A stretch of 64,000 nt of DNA from Sipunculus nudus (Eukaryota > Annelida > Sipuncula > Golfingiida > Sipunculidae). The stretch is from contig CM049316.1 of assembly GCA_026874595.1 (NCBI GenBank), forward strand, positions 48,488,695 through 48,552,694, written 5' to 3'. A model generated the notes under the pieces. It made no database searches, had not been told where the DNA came from, and saw nothing but the letters and a program-made list of their open reading frames with translations. This document shows positions 21,606 through 32,338 of the stretch, in pieces. Numbering within the stretch: position 1 is the first letter of the stretch; every line of letters starts with the position of its first letter. Position numbers and translations under genes: made by a program.

Positions 21606-24600
21606 ATGGAAACGTTAGAGTCACTTGTTAGATGCGGACAGGCCTTGGGGCTTAAGGACCAGGCTTTACAAGATTATGTTGAGGCTAGACGGCGTGCGGA
21701 TGAAGAACGTGAGGAAAGAGCCAGGCAACGTGAAATAGAGAAGGAACAGCGGGAATTAGAGCGTGAGCGAGAGGCTAGAGCCCACGAATTAGAGGTTCTA
21801 AGGTTAAAGTCTGACTCTGGGGTTAAAGAAGAGAGAAGTAGGGATGTATTCCCGAAAATCCAGCTTCCACCTTTTGATGAGGCTCACGATCAGCTAGATG
21901 CGTTTCTTGAGCGATTTGAACGATTAGCTGTATGTCAAGGCTATGATAGGGAGAATTGGGCGTTACACCTGAGTCCGTTACTGCGGGGTAAGGCGCTAGG
22001 GACTTACACACAGTTATCGGTTAGTGAGGCCATGGATTACGATAAGTTAAAGATAGCCTTGTTAAAGCGATACCAAATGACCGAAGAGGGTTATCGACAC
22101 AAGTTTCGGACTTGTAGGCCTGAGCGAGGCGAAACGCCGAGTCAGTTTGCGGTGAGACTGAGTGGATACCTAGACCATTGGATAGGGATGGCAGGGGTCG
22201 GAGGTGACTACGACGGGGTAGTTAACCTGTTGATGTGTGAGCAGTTCGTAAACTGCTGTAGTAGGGATCTCTCTATGTTTTTGAAAGAGAGACGGTGTCG
22301 TGACTTTGATAGTATGGTAGACTTAGCCGAGATTTATACGGAGGCTCACGGTGTACACAGCCTTACAGCAGGTCCTCGTTATGGCAATAATGTGCCGCGT
22401 CCAGCTCAACCGGTATCTCAGCCTAGAGAGAAGCGAGAGGTTGAGCGCAGTCCGGGCGGTCAGACATTTAAGCCATCAGGAGGCATCAGATGTTATTTAT
22501 GTAATGAACTGGGACATAAGGCGCGGGAATGTAAGACTAGTGCCCGGTCGAGGCCTAGGTCTTCCCCTCAAGTAGGGCGTGCTGCTGGCGATCAGCAGAG
22601 GTATAGGACTAATTTTAGCCCCCCGTATAACCCAAAACAGAAACCGGAGACTATGTCAATGGCAGTAGTCGAGGCGGAAACGGAGACAGTCGGTGCGGTG
22701 AAACCGGAAGTAGAGAGTCCGAGTCAGTCGTTAGGATTTGCTGCCCAGACAGAAGGCGGAATCTCGTTACCTGTGTGTGAAGGGCTGGTGAATGGTAAGT
22801 CAGCGAGGGTGCTGCGGGATTCGGGATGTTCCTCGGCAGGAATACGTGAGTCGTACGAGGAGCCGAATCAGTTCACCGGACACCAGGTCGAGTGTAGGTT
22901 GTTCGACGGGTCTGTAAGACAATTTCCTACGGCTAGAATTAATGTGGACTGTGCGTACTTTGTCGGTACTATCGAGGCAATGGTGGTCGGGGATGCTGTA
23001 TGTGATTTAGCGCTAGGTAACGTAGCGGGAGCGCGTGATCCGTATGATCCAGACCCGACGTGGAAGTCTGAGCGGTCCTCAGGCATAGTGTGTGACGGTG
23101 TAGAGTCACAAAAGGAGGTGTCGTCCGCAGTGGAGACACGGAGCGCTGCACGAGAGAAACAGATACCGACGCGTAGCTTGAATGTTGCAAGCCCAGTTGC
23201 CGATGTGAGTCCGGCCGAATTTTTGAAGGCGCAGGAGGAGGATGGGTCTTTAGCGCCGTATTGGAGGCTAGCTAGAGAGGCTAGAAATGATAGTCCATTT
23301 AGAATTGAGGACGGATATTTAGTTCGGGTTGTGAGTGATAAACGGGGAGATCAAGATGGATCTCGAGTGGTGGTACCTCAGACGTTACGGTACGACGTAA
23401 TGAGGATGGGCCACGAAGCGGTTATGGCGGGCCATCAGGGCATAGACAAAACGCACGAGCGCGTGAGAACTCAGTTTTTCTGGAAAGGGATGTATAATGA
23501 CATTGCTGAGTTTTGCAAGTCCTGTCCCATTTGCCAGAAAACCATACCAAAAGGCAAGGTGCCTGGAGCTACGTTAGGCCAGATGCCATTAATTGATGAG
23601 CCCTGGCGTAGAATTTCGATGGATCTGGTTGGGCCGATCCATCCAGCGTCTGAGAGAGGTCACAGGTATATTCTGACCGTTATGGATTATGCCACTAGAT
23701 ATCCGGAGGCTGTTGCTTTAAAGAACATAGATACAGTCTCTGTGGCTGATGCGCTAGTTGATATTTATGCGCGGTTAGGAGTGCCGTCAGAGGTGCTTAC
23801 TGACATGGGAACACAATTTACGTCAGACCTCATGCGAGAAGTTAGCCGTGTTTTGTCTGTAAGACAGCTCACCACTACTCCTTACCATCCTATGTGCAAC
23901 GGAATGGTGGAGAGATTCAATGGAACGTTAAAGTTAATGTTGAAATGGATGTGCGAGGAAAGACCGCGAGATTGGGATCGGTACCTCAGTGCCGTGCTTT
24001 TTGCGTACCGAGAAGCGCCACATGAGAGCACAGGGTTCTCACCCTTTGAGTTGCTCTATGGTAGGATCGTTAGAGGACCGATGCGGATTCTAAGGGATCT
24101 GTGGACCAAGCGAGATACTAGCGTCGAGACTAAAACCACGTACCAATACGTCCTGGACCTACAAGACAAACTAAGCGACACATGCGCGTTAGCTAGAGAG
24201 GCGTTGAACAAATCAGCGAACAGACACAAACTGTTATATGATAGAGGTAAATGCACGCGCAGGTTTGAGGCCGGAGACGAAGTTTTGTTGTTACTCCCGA
24301 CGGAGCGGAACAAATTAATGGTACAGTGGAAAGGCCCCTATACTATTGTAAACAGGGTTGGGGACTTAGACTATCGGATTAAGATTGGCGATAAGGTTAA
24401 AACCTTCCACGTGAATATGCTGAAACGGTACCATGCTAGAAACGAGCCCCAGCATATTCTGGCAGCGGTAGCCAAGGGCGCACCTGATTCTATACATGAT
24501 CCTGACGGTGTAGACGGGGAAACAGAGCCTCCCGTGTTCGGAGAGTTAAACCCAGAAGGGATTGATGAGGATGCCCACATGTCGTTACCGTTGTATGTGC

Positions 24601-26018
24601 GCCGCCAGACTGAGCGAGATGTTCAGGTAAATGCTGACCTAGGCAAGTGTCAGCGCCGTGAAATACTCAGTCTGCTTAGGCAATATGGGGATGTATTCAC
24701 AGATGTACCCAAGCTTACCAATGTTGTAGAATGTAGCATTAAACTCTCATCTGATGTACCTGTAAAAACTAGGCCCTATAGGGTGCCTTTTGAACTGCGA
24801 GAGACAATGCGAACAGAAATCCAGGAAATGTTAAACTTAGGCATTATTGAACAGTCAGATTCTAGCTATGCGTCCCCCTGTATCCTGCTTAGGAAACCTG
24901 ACGGTAAGACTAGATTCGTGATAGACTACCGAAAGCTGAACCAATCAGTCGTGTTCGATCCTGAACCCATGCCGGATCCAGAAACACTTTTTGTCGAAGT
25001 CGCGAAAAGCCAGTATTTTACAAAGCTTGACCTGACGAAAGGTTACTGGCAGATCCCTGTTTCTGAGGAATCCAGGGATAAGACGGCCTTTGTTACACCC
25101 GATGGCCATTACCAATTTAGGGTTATGCCATTCGGCCTGGTAACTGCCGGAGCGGTTTTCACCCGCATGATGCGGAAAATGTTCAGCGACATGCCGAATG
25201 TAGTATGTTATGTAGATGACGTGTTAATACACGCAGAGACTTGGGACGAGCACTTAAGAACTCTTAGAGAAGTGCTAGTTAGACTAGAATGTGCAAACTT
25301 AGCAGCTAAACCAGCTAAAACCTTCATAGGCTACCAGAGCCTAGAGTTTTTGGGACACCTTGTAGGCACGGGCAACTTGGCCACTAATCCAGTTTTGCTC
25401 AAGAGAATACAGAGCACTGATAGACCTAAGACAAAGAAGGCTTTGCGAGCATTCCTAGGTCTTACAGGGTACTATCAAAAATTCGTGCCAAACTATGCGG
25501 AAATAGCGGTGCCCTTGACTGATCTAACGCGTAAAGGTCAACCTAACAAACTAGACTGGAAACCCGTACACGAGAACGCGTACTGTTCTCTAAAGGCTAA
25601 ACTGTCAGACCCTCCCATACTGAAGCTACCTGATTTCAGTAAACGATTTTATTTGAAATGTGATGCATCTGATGTGGGTATTGGCTGTATCCTGATGCAA
25701 AGACACGAGGGGATCATGCACCCAGTAGCTTATGCCAGTCGTAAACTATTGCCCAGGGAGAGAAATTACTCCACCATCGAGAAAGAGTCATTAGCAATTG
25801 TATGGTCTGTACAGAAATTTGAGATGTACCTGGCTTGTAGACCGTTCACCATTCAGACCGACCACAAACCATTAAAGTGTATTAGCAAATCAAAATGTGC
25901 TAATAAGAGAGTAATGAGATGGGCACTGGTTCTACAAGAGTTTAGATTTGATATTGAAGCAGTGTCAGGTAAACTAAACCATGGACCTGATTTTCTTAGC
26001 AGACTGCCTGAGTGTTAG
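21606..26018 (+). CDS. Gag-Pol polyprotein, unit 2
   Basis: An intact 1470-residue frame with the same domains and catalytic residues as unit 1. Differences from unit 1 at protein level are I215V in the SCAN-like Gag segment and V418E shortly after the protease D-S-G site. V418E is unique to this unit, since unit 3 has V. A charge change 13 residues from the protease active Asp could matter for protease function, but that is inference. The polypurine tract (26222-26233) and LTR 3 follow the stop codon. Confidence 0.95.
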   Translation: METLESLVRCGQALGLKDQALQDYVEARRRADEEREERARQREIEKEQRELEREREARAHELEVLRLKSDSGVKEERSRDVFPKIQLPPFDEAHDQLDAFLERFERLAVCQGYDRENWALHLSPLLRGKALGTYTQLSVSEAMDYDKLKIALLKRYQMTEEGYRHKFRTCRPERGETPSQFAVRLSGYLDHWIGMAGVGGDYDGVVNLLMCEQFVNCCSRDLSMFLKERRCRDFDSMVDLAEIYTEAHGVHSLTAGPRYGNNVPRPAQPVSQPREKREVERSPGGQTFKPSGGIRCYLCNELGHKARECKTSARSRPRSSPQVGRAAGDQQRYRTNFSPPYNPKQKPETMSMAVVEAETETVGAVKPEVESPSQSLGFAAQTEGGISLPVCEGLVNGKSARVLRDSGCSSAGIRESYEEPNQFTGHQVECRLFDGSVRQFPTARINVDCAYFVGTIEAMVVGDAVCDLALGNVAGARDPYDPDPTWKSERSSGIVCDGVESQKEVSSAVETRSAAREKQIPTRSLNVASPVADVSPAEFLKAQEEDGSLAPYWRLAREARNDSPFRIEDGYLVRVVSDKRGDQDGSRVVVPQTLRYDVMRMGHEAVMAGHQGIDKTHERVRTQFFWKGMYNDIAEFCKSCPICQKTIPKGKVPGATLGQMPLIDEPWRRISMDLVGPIHPASERGHRYILTVMDYATRYPEAVALKNIDTVSVADALVDIYARLGVPSEVLTDMGTQFTSDLMREVSRVLSVRQLTTTPYHPMCNGMVERFNGTLKLMLKWMCEERPRDWDRYLSAVLFAYREAPHESTGFSPFELLYGRIVRGPMRILRDLWTKRDTSVETKTTYQYVLDLQDKLSDTCALAREALNKSANRHKLLYDRGKCTRRFEAGDEVLLLLPTERNKLMVQWKGPYTIVNRVGDLDYRIKIGDKVKTFHVNMLKRYHARNEPQHILAAVAKGAPDSIHDPDGVDGETEPPVFGELNPEGIDEDAHMSLPLYVRRQTERDVQVNADLGKCQRREILSLLRQYGDVFTDVPKLTNVVECSIKLSSDVPVKTRPYRVPFELRETMRTEIQEMLNLGIIEQSDSSYASPCILLRKPDGKTRFVIDYRKLNQSVVFDPEPMPDPETLFVEVAKSQYFTKLDLTKGYWQIPVSEESRDKTAFVTPDGHYQFRVMPFGLVTAGAVFTRMMRKMFSDMPNVVCYVDDVLIHAETWDEHLRTLREVLVRLECANLAAKPAKTFIGYQSLEFLGHLVGTGNLATNPVLLKRIQSTDRPKTKKALRAFLGLTGYYQKFVPNYAEIAVPLTDLTRKGQPNKLDWKPVHENAYCSLKAKLSDPPILKLPDFSKRFYLKCDASDVGIGCILMQRHEGIMHPVAYASRKLLPRERNYSTIEKESLAIVWSVQKFEMYLACRPFTIQTDHKPLKCISKSKCANKRVMRWALVLQEFRFDIEAVSGKLNHGPDFLSRLPEC

Positions 26019-26236
26019 GATGTAATGAGCTATAATGTTTAGCCAGTTAAGTCTAAACATGTACAAGATTTTGCCCTGTGTCATAGACCGTGGGCATGTA
26101 CTAATGACAACTTGTTACATGACCCTTATGTATTGCTATATTGCTACATGTAAATATGTTTAGCTGGACCCTGTAAGATAGAACGATACGATGTATCGAG
26201 AAAATACTGTGTATTTTCCTTAAAAGGAGGGGGTGA

Positions 26237-27243
26237 TGTCACCAGAAATCGGTGACAATATGTACGGTGTTTTGTATCATAGTTTAACGAAGTCTGTTCT
26301 CTATTGATATTGACGTGAAGCGTCATCCTAAAGCGTTGACAGGTCTTGATTGTATATATATATATTGTGTATTCTTGTATGGAATCCCATCGGCTATCAG
26401 CTGATTTATCCGTGTCACGCATCGTGTGTAATTATTACATTTGGTATGTGGGTCGCCATGGTGACGCTAACAGTCAAACTAGGTCACATATATCCTTATA
26501 TGGGACACTTGAGAAATAAGCCAATCAGAGAACCGGATCGCCGTATTGTGACGACGATTGTGACGTCAGAGTTCAGGGAGAGACGCTGGAAGCTGCCTTC
26601 AGTTGGGTCTTGAAGCTTGAGGTGGCAGCACGCACGCATGGGAGTAGGAACATTGAAACGCCAGAAACGGCATAGAAGCAAGCTTCTACATGAGGCAAGG
26701 ACCCAGCTCATGAGAACTCAGCCGTGCTGCCGACAGAGCTTCGTATTGGCGATAAATTGAAAGAGCGCTCGTCACCTGCCGGCCTAGTTCAGCTTGACCT
26801 AGATACATAACCGCCGTAAGCTGTGAAACCATTGCTACACGAGCAAGGTCAAGGACTCTAAGCTCTACGTAAACAAAGAGCGCTATTGCATTCCTGTGAA
26901 CGTAAACCTACCCGGGTCGCTGACAAGAAAGATCAGTTGAAGATCGCTAAACTCAGAAAGACTAGATCTATATGGTGCTAACCATACGCTAGATTCTACA
27001 CAAAACAGTAACCAGAGATCTCTGAAGGAACTGGACTTTATTGTTTTATTCAAACCATGGACTCAGTAAAATATCCTGTAATTTTAATGTGAAGAACTGT
27101 CGTATTGACACATCAACGCACACACTCACATTGGTGTCTCTGTAAGTATTGTCTTGAATTATATTTGTGAATTTAACCTGATGTCTCATAGTTTCTATTG
27201 ATCTAGGTGTATGATTGTCTGGTATTTTAATACACGTCCTTAA
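26237..27243 (+). repeat. LTR 3 (shared between units 2 and 3)
   Basis: It matches LTR 2, including the T marker base (26639), and continues directly into the unit 3 leader. The shared marker suggests LTRs 2 and 3 came from one hybrid LTR. Confidence 0.85.
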
Positions 27244-27707
27244 GACCGGCATATACCTTGTAGATTTGGCTAGAACACATGCATGTTTTGTGAGTAATGC
27301 TAGTTCAGTGATACCTGGACATCATTATTGGGTTGATATAAACCCAGATTAGAGTGAAAATTTTTGATGTTGTTAGATACGCCCTGGTATAATTTTTTCT
27401 ACACTAGTTTGTGATTGGTCACGTGGTAGGGTCTCTTGACAGGTAAGTTTACCCCTCCCGATTGGCATGGTAATCATAGGTGCATGGTGTTTATTGATAT
27501 CTTGATATCCATCCGTCCATCCGTCTGACCCCTCGTCCGACCTTCCGTCCGTCCGTCCGTATAAGTAGATTTTGATGCGTAGAGCTACCGTAGTGTTATT
27601 GTACGGATACCGCCGGTTCGTTAGGTTGGCTTTAACAGTACGTATTTACGGATTTTTAAGAGCGGATATTACTAGATACTGGAATCTTACTAGGTTAGAG
27701 CGTTACC

Positions 27708-30700
27708 ATGGAAACATTAGAGTCACTTGTTAGATGCGGACAGGCCTTGGGGCTTAAGGACCAGGCTTTACAAGATTATGTTGAGGCTAGACGGCGTGCG
27801 GATGAAGAACGTGAGGAAAGAGCCAGGCAACGTGAAATAGAGAAGGAACAGCGGGAATTAGAGCGTGAGCGAGAGGCTAGAGCCCACGAATTAGAGGTTC
27901 TAAGGTTAAAGTCTGACTCTGGGGTTAAAGAAGAGAGAAGTAGGGATGTATTCCCGAAAATCCAGCTTCCACCTTTTGATGAGGCTCACGATCAGCTAGA
28001 TGCGTTTCTTGAGCGATTTGAACGATTAGCTGTATGTCAAGGCTATGATAGGGAGAATTGGGCGTTACACCTGAGTCCGTTACTGCGGGGTAAGGCGCTA
28101 GGGACTTACACACAGTTATCGGTTAGTGAGGCCATGGATTACGATAAGTTAAAGATAGCCTTGTTAAAGCGATACCAAATGACCGAAGAGGGTTATCGAC
28201 ACAAGTTTCGGACTTGTAGGCCTGAGCGAGGCGAAACGCCGAGTCAGTTTGCGGTGAGACTGAGTGGATACCTAGACCATTGGATAGGGATGGCAGGGGT
28301 CGGAGGTGACTACGACGGGGTAGTTAACCTGTTGATGTGTGAGCAGTTCGTAAACTGCTGTAGTAGGGATCTCTCTATGTTTTTGAAAGAGAGACGGTGT
28401 CGTGACTTTGATAGTATGGTAGACTTAGCCGAGATTTATACGGAGGCTCACGGTGTACACAGCCTTACAGCAGGTCCTCGTTATGGCAATAATGTGCCGC
28501 GTCCAGCTCAACCGGTATCTCAGCCTAGAGAGAAGCGAGAGGTTGAGCGCAGTCCGGGCGGTCAGACATTTAAGCCATCAGGAGGCATCAGATGTTATTT
28601 ATGTAATGAACTGGGACATAAGGCGCGGGAATGTAAGACTAGTGCCCGGTCGAGGCCTAGGTCTTCCCCTCAAGTAGGGCGTGCTGCTGGCGATCAGCAG
28701 AGGTATAGGACTAATTTTAGCCCCCCGTATAACCCAAAACAGAAACCGGAGACTATGTCAATGGCAGTAGTCGAGGCGGAAACGGAGACAGTCGGTGCGG
28801 TGAAACCGGAAGTAGAGAGTCCGAGTCAGTCGTTAGGATTTGCTGCCCAGACAGAAGGCGGAATCTCGTTACCTGTGTGTGAAGGGCTGGTGAATGGTAA
28901 GTCAGCGAGGGTGCTGCGGGATTCGGGATGTTCCTCGGCAGGAATACGTGAGTCGTACGTGGAGCCGAATCAGTTCACCGGACACCAGGTCGAGTGTAGG
29001 TTGTTCGACGGGTCTGTAAGACAATTTCCTACGGCTAGAATTAATGTGGACTGTGCGTACTTTGTCGGTACTATCGAGGCAATGGTGGTCGGGGATGCTG
29101 TATGTGATTTAGCGCTAGGTAACGTAGGGGGAGTGCGTGATCCGTATGATCCAGACCCGACGTGGAAGTCTGAGCGGTCCTCAGGCATAGTGTGTGACGG
29201 TGTAGAGTCACAAAAGGAGGTGTCGTCCGCAGTGGAGACACGGAGCGCTGCACGAGAGAAACAGATACCGACGCGTAGCTTGAATGTTGCAAGCCCAGTT
29301 GCCGATGTGAGTCCGGCCGAATTTTTGAAGGCGCAGGAGGAGGATGGGTCTTTAGCGCCGTATTGGAGGCTAGCTAGAGAGGCTAGAAATGATAGTCCAT
29401 TTAGAATTGAGGACGGATATTTAGTTCGGGTTGTGAGTGATAAACGGGGAGATCAAGATGGATCTCGAGTGGTGGTACCTCAGACGTTACGGTACGACGT
29501 AATGAGGATGGGCCACGAAGCGGTTATGGCGGGCCATCAGGGCATAGACAAAACGCACGAGCGCGTGAGAACTCAGTTTTTCTGGAAAGGGATGTATAAT
29601 GACATTGCTGAGTTTTGCAAGTCCTGTCCCATTTGCCAGAAAACCATACCAAAAGGCAAGGTGCCTGGAGCTACGTTAGGCCAGATGCCATTAATTGATG
29701 AGCCCTGGCGTAGAATTTCGATGGATCTGGTTGGGCCGATCCATCCAGCGTCTGAGAGAGGTCACAGGTATATTCTGACCGTTATGGATTATGCCACTAG
29801 ATATCCGGAGGCTGTTGCTTTAAAGAACATAGATACAGTCTCTGTGGCTGATGCGCTAGTTGATATTTATGCGCGGTTAGGAGTGCCGTCAGAGGTGCTT
29901 ACTGACATGGGAACACAATTTACGTCAGACCTCATGCGAGAAGTTAGCCGTGTTTTGTCTGTAAGACAGCTCACCACTACTCCTTACCATCCTATGTGCA
30001 ACGGAATGGTGGAGAGATTCAATGGAACGTTAAAGTTAATGTTGAAATGGATGTGCGAGGAAAGACCGCGAGATTGGGATCGGTACCTCAGTGCCGTGCT
30101 TTTTGCGTACCGAGAAGCGCCACATGAGAGCACAGGGTTCTCACCCTTTGAGTTGCTCTATGGTAGGATCGTTAGAGGACCGATGCGGATTCTAAGGGAT
30201 CTGTGGACCAAGCGAGATACTAGCGTCGAGACTAAAACCACGTACCAATACGTCCTGGACCTACAAGACAAACTAAGCGACACATGCGCGTTAGCTAGAG
30301 AGGCGTTGAACAAATCAGCGAACAGACACAAACTGTTATATGATAGAGGTAAATGCACGCGCAGGTTTGAGGCCGGAGACGAAGTTTTGTTGTTACTCCC
30401 GACGGAGCGGAACAAATTAATGGTACAGTGGAAAGGCCCCTATACTATTGTAAACAGGGTTGGGGACTTAGACTATCGGATTAAGATTGGCGATAAGGTT
30501 AAAACCTTCCACGTGAATATGCTGAAACGGTACCATGCTAGAAACGAGCCCCAGCATATTCTGGCAGCGGTAGCCAAGGGCGCACCTGATTCTATACATG
30601 ATCCTGACGGTGTAGACGGGGAAACAGAGCCTCCCGTGTTCGGAGAGTTAAACCCAGAAGGGATTGATGAGGATGCCCACATGTCGTTACCGTCGTATGT

Positions 30701-32120
30701 GCGCCGCCAGACTGAGCGAGATGTTCAGGTAAATGCTGACCTAGGCAAGTGTCAGCGCCGTGAAATACTCAGTCTGCTTAGGCAATATGGGGATGTATTC
30801 ACAGATGTACCCAAGCTTACCAATGTTGTAGAATGTAGCATTAAACTCTCATCTGATGTACCTGTAAAAACTAGGCCCTATAGGGTGCCTTTTGAACTGC
30901 GAGAGACAATGCGAACAGAAATCCAGGAAATGTTAAACTTAGGCATTATTGAACAGTCAGATTCTAGCTATGCGTCCCCCTGTATCCTGCTTAGGAAACC
31001 TGACGGTAAGACTAGATTCGTGATAGACTACCGAAAGCTGAACCAATCAGTCGTGTTCGATCCTGAACCCATGCCATATCCAGAAACACTTTTTGTCGAA
31101 GTCGCGAAAAGCCAGTATTTTACAAAGCTTGACCTGACGAAAGGTTACTGGCAGATCCCTGTTTCTGAGGAATCCAGGGATAAGACGGCCTTTGTTACAC
31201 CCGATGGCCATTACCAATTTAGGGTTATGCCATTCGGCCTGGTAACTGCCGGAGCGGTTTTCACCCGCATGATGCGGAAAATGTTCAGCGACATGCCGAA
31301 TGTAGTATGTTATGTAGATGACGTGTTAATACACGCAGAGACTTGGGACGAGCACTTAAGAACTCTTAGAGAAGTGCTAGTTAGACTAGAATGTGCAAAC
31401 TTAGCAGCTAAACCAGCTAAAACCTTCATAGGCTACCAGAGCCTAGAGTTTTTAGGACACCTTGTAGGCACGGGCAACTTGGCCACTAATCCAGTTTTGC
31501 TCAAGAGAATACAGAGCACTGATAGACCTAAGACAAAGAAGGCTTTGCGAGCATTCCTAGGTCTTACAGGGTACTATCAAAAATTCGTGCCAAACTATGC
31601 GGAAATAGCGGTGCCCTTGACTGATCTAACGCGTAAAGGTCAACCTAACAAACTAGACTGGAAACCCGTACACGAGAACGCGTACTGTTCTCTAAAGGCT
31701 AAACTGTCAGACCCTCCCATACTGAAGCTACCTGATTTCAGTAAACGATTTTATTTGAAATGTGATGCATCTGATGTGGGTATTGGCTGTATCCTGATGC
31801 AAAGACACGAGGGGATCATGCACCCAGTAGCTTATGCCAGTCGTAAACTATTGCCCAGGGAGAGAAATTACTCCACCATCGAGAAAGAGTCATTAGCAAT
31901 TGTATGGTCTGTACAGAAATTTGAGATGTACCTGGCTTGTAGACCGTTCACCATTCAGACCGACCACAAACCATTAAAGTGTATTAGCAAATCAAAATGT
32001 GCTAATAAGAGAGTAATGAGATGGGCACTGGTTCTACAAGAGTTTAGATTTGATATTGAAGCAGTGTCAGGTAAACTAAACCATGGACCTGATTTTCTTA
32101 GCAGACTGCCTGAGTGTTAG
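27708..32120 (+). CDS. Gag-Pol polyprotein, unit 3
   Basis: Intact 1470-residue frame with the same architecture as units 1 and 2. It is the most diverged of the three: A474G and A476V after the protease, L996S between integrase and RT, and D1124Y (two base changes) in the RT fingers region, plus V215 shared with unit 2. Two silent changes were noticed (codon 3 ACG to ACA, and TTG to TTA at codon 1249). Catalytic residues are unchanged. The excess of replacement over silent changes suggests little selection since duplication. Its polypurine tract has one G to A change. Confidence 0.95.
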   Translation: METLESLVRCGQALGLKDQALQDYVEARRRADEEREERARQREIEKEQRELEREREARAHELEVLRLKSDSGVKEERSRDVFPKIQLPPFDEAHDQLDAFLERFERLAVCQGYDRENWALHLSPLLRGKALGTYTQLSVSEAMDYDKLKIALLKRYQMTEEGYRHKFRTCRPERGETPSQFAVRLSGYLDHWIGMAGVGGDYDGVVNLLMCEQFVNCCSRDLSMFLKERRCRDFDSMVDLAEIYTEAHGVHSLTAGPRYGNNVPRPAQPVSQPREKREVERSPGGQTFKPSGGIRCYLCNELGHKARECKTSARSRPRSSPQVGRAAGDQQRYRTNFSPPYNPKQKPETMSMAVVEAETETVGAVKPEVESPSQSLGFAAQTEGGISLPVCEGLVNGKSARVLRDSGCSSAGIRESYVEPNQFTGHQVECRLFDGSVRQFPTARINVDCAYFVGTIEAMVVGDAVCDLALGNVGGVRDPYDPDPTWKSERSSGIVCDGVESQKEVSSAVETRSAAREKQIPTRSLNVASPVADVSPAEFLKAQEEDGSLAPYWRLAREARNDSPFRIEDGYLVRVVSDKRGDQDGSRVVVPQTLRYDVMRMGHEAVMAGHQGIDKTHERVRTQFFWKGMYNDIAEFCKSCPICQKTIPKGKVPGATLGQMPLIDEPWRRISMDLVGPIHPASERGHRYILTVMDYATRYPEAVALKNIDTVSVADALVDIYARLGVPSEVLTDMGTQFTSDLMREVSRVLSVRQLTTTPYHPMCNGMVERFNGTLKLMLKWMCEERPRDWDRYLSAVLFAYREAPHESTGFSPFELLYGRIVRGPMRILRDLWTKRDTSVETKTTYQYVLDLQDKLSDTCALAREALNKSANRHKLLYDRGKCTRRFEAGDEVLLLLPTERNKLMVQWKGPYTIVNRVGDLDYRIKIGDKVKTFHVNMLKRYHARNEPQHILAAVAKGAPDSIHDPDGVDGETEPPVFGELNPEGIDEDAHMSLPSYVRRQTERDVQVNADLGKCQRREILSLLRQYGDVFTDVPKLTNVVECSIKLSSDVPVKTRPYRVPFELRETMRTEIQEMLNLGIIEQSDSSYASPCILLRKPDGKTRFVIDYRKLNQSVVFDPEPMPYPETLFVEVAKSQYFTKLDLTKGYWQIPVSEESRDKTAFVTPDGHYQFRVMPFGLVTAGAVFTRMMRKMFSDMPNVVCYVDDVLIHAETWDEHLRTLREVLVRLECANLAAKPAKTFIGYQSLEFLGHLVGTGNLATNPVLLKRIQSTDRPKTKKALRAFLGLTGYYQKFVPNYAEIAVPLTDLTRKGQPNKLDWKPVHENAYCSLKAKLSDPPILKLPDFSKRFYLKCDASDVGIGCILMQRHEGIMHPVAYASRKLLPRERNYSTIEKESLAIVWSVQKFEMYLACRPFTIQTDHKPLKCISKSKCANKRVMRWALVLQEFRFDIEAVSGKLNHGPDFLSRLPEC

Positions 32121-32338
32121 GATGTAATGAGCTATAATGTTTAGCCAGTTAAGTCTAAACATGTACAAGATTTTGCCCTGTGTCATAGACCGTGGGCATG
32201 TACTAATGACAACTTGTTACATGACCCTTATGTATTGCTATATTGCTACATGTAAATATGTTTAGCTGGACCCTGTAAGATAGAACGATACGATGTATCG
32301 AGAAAATACTGTGTATTTTCCTTAAAAGGAGGGGATGA

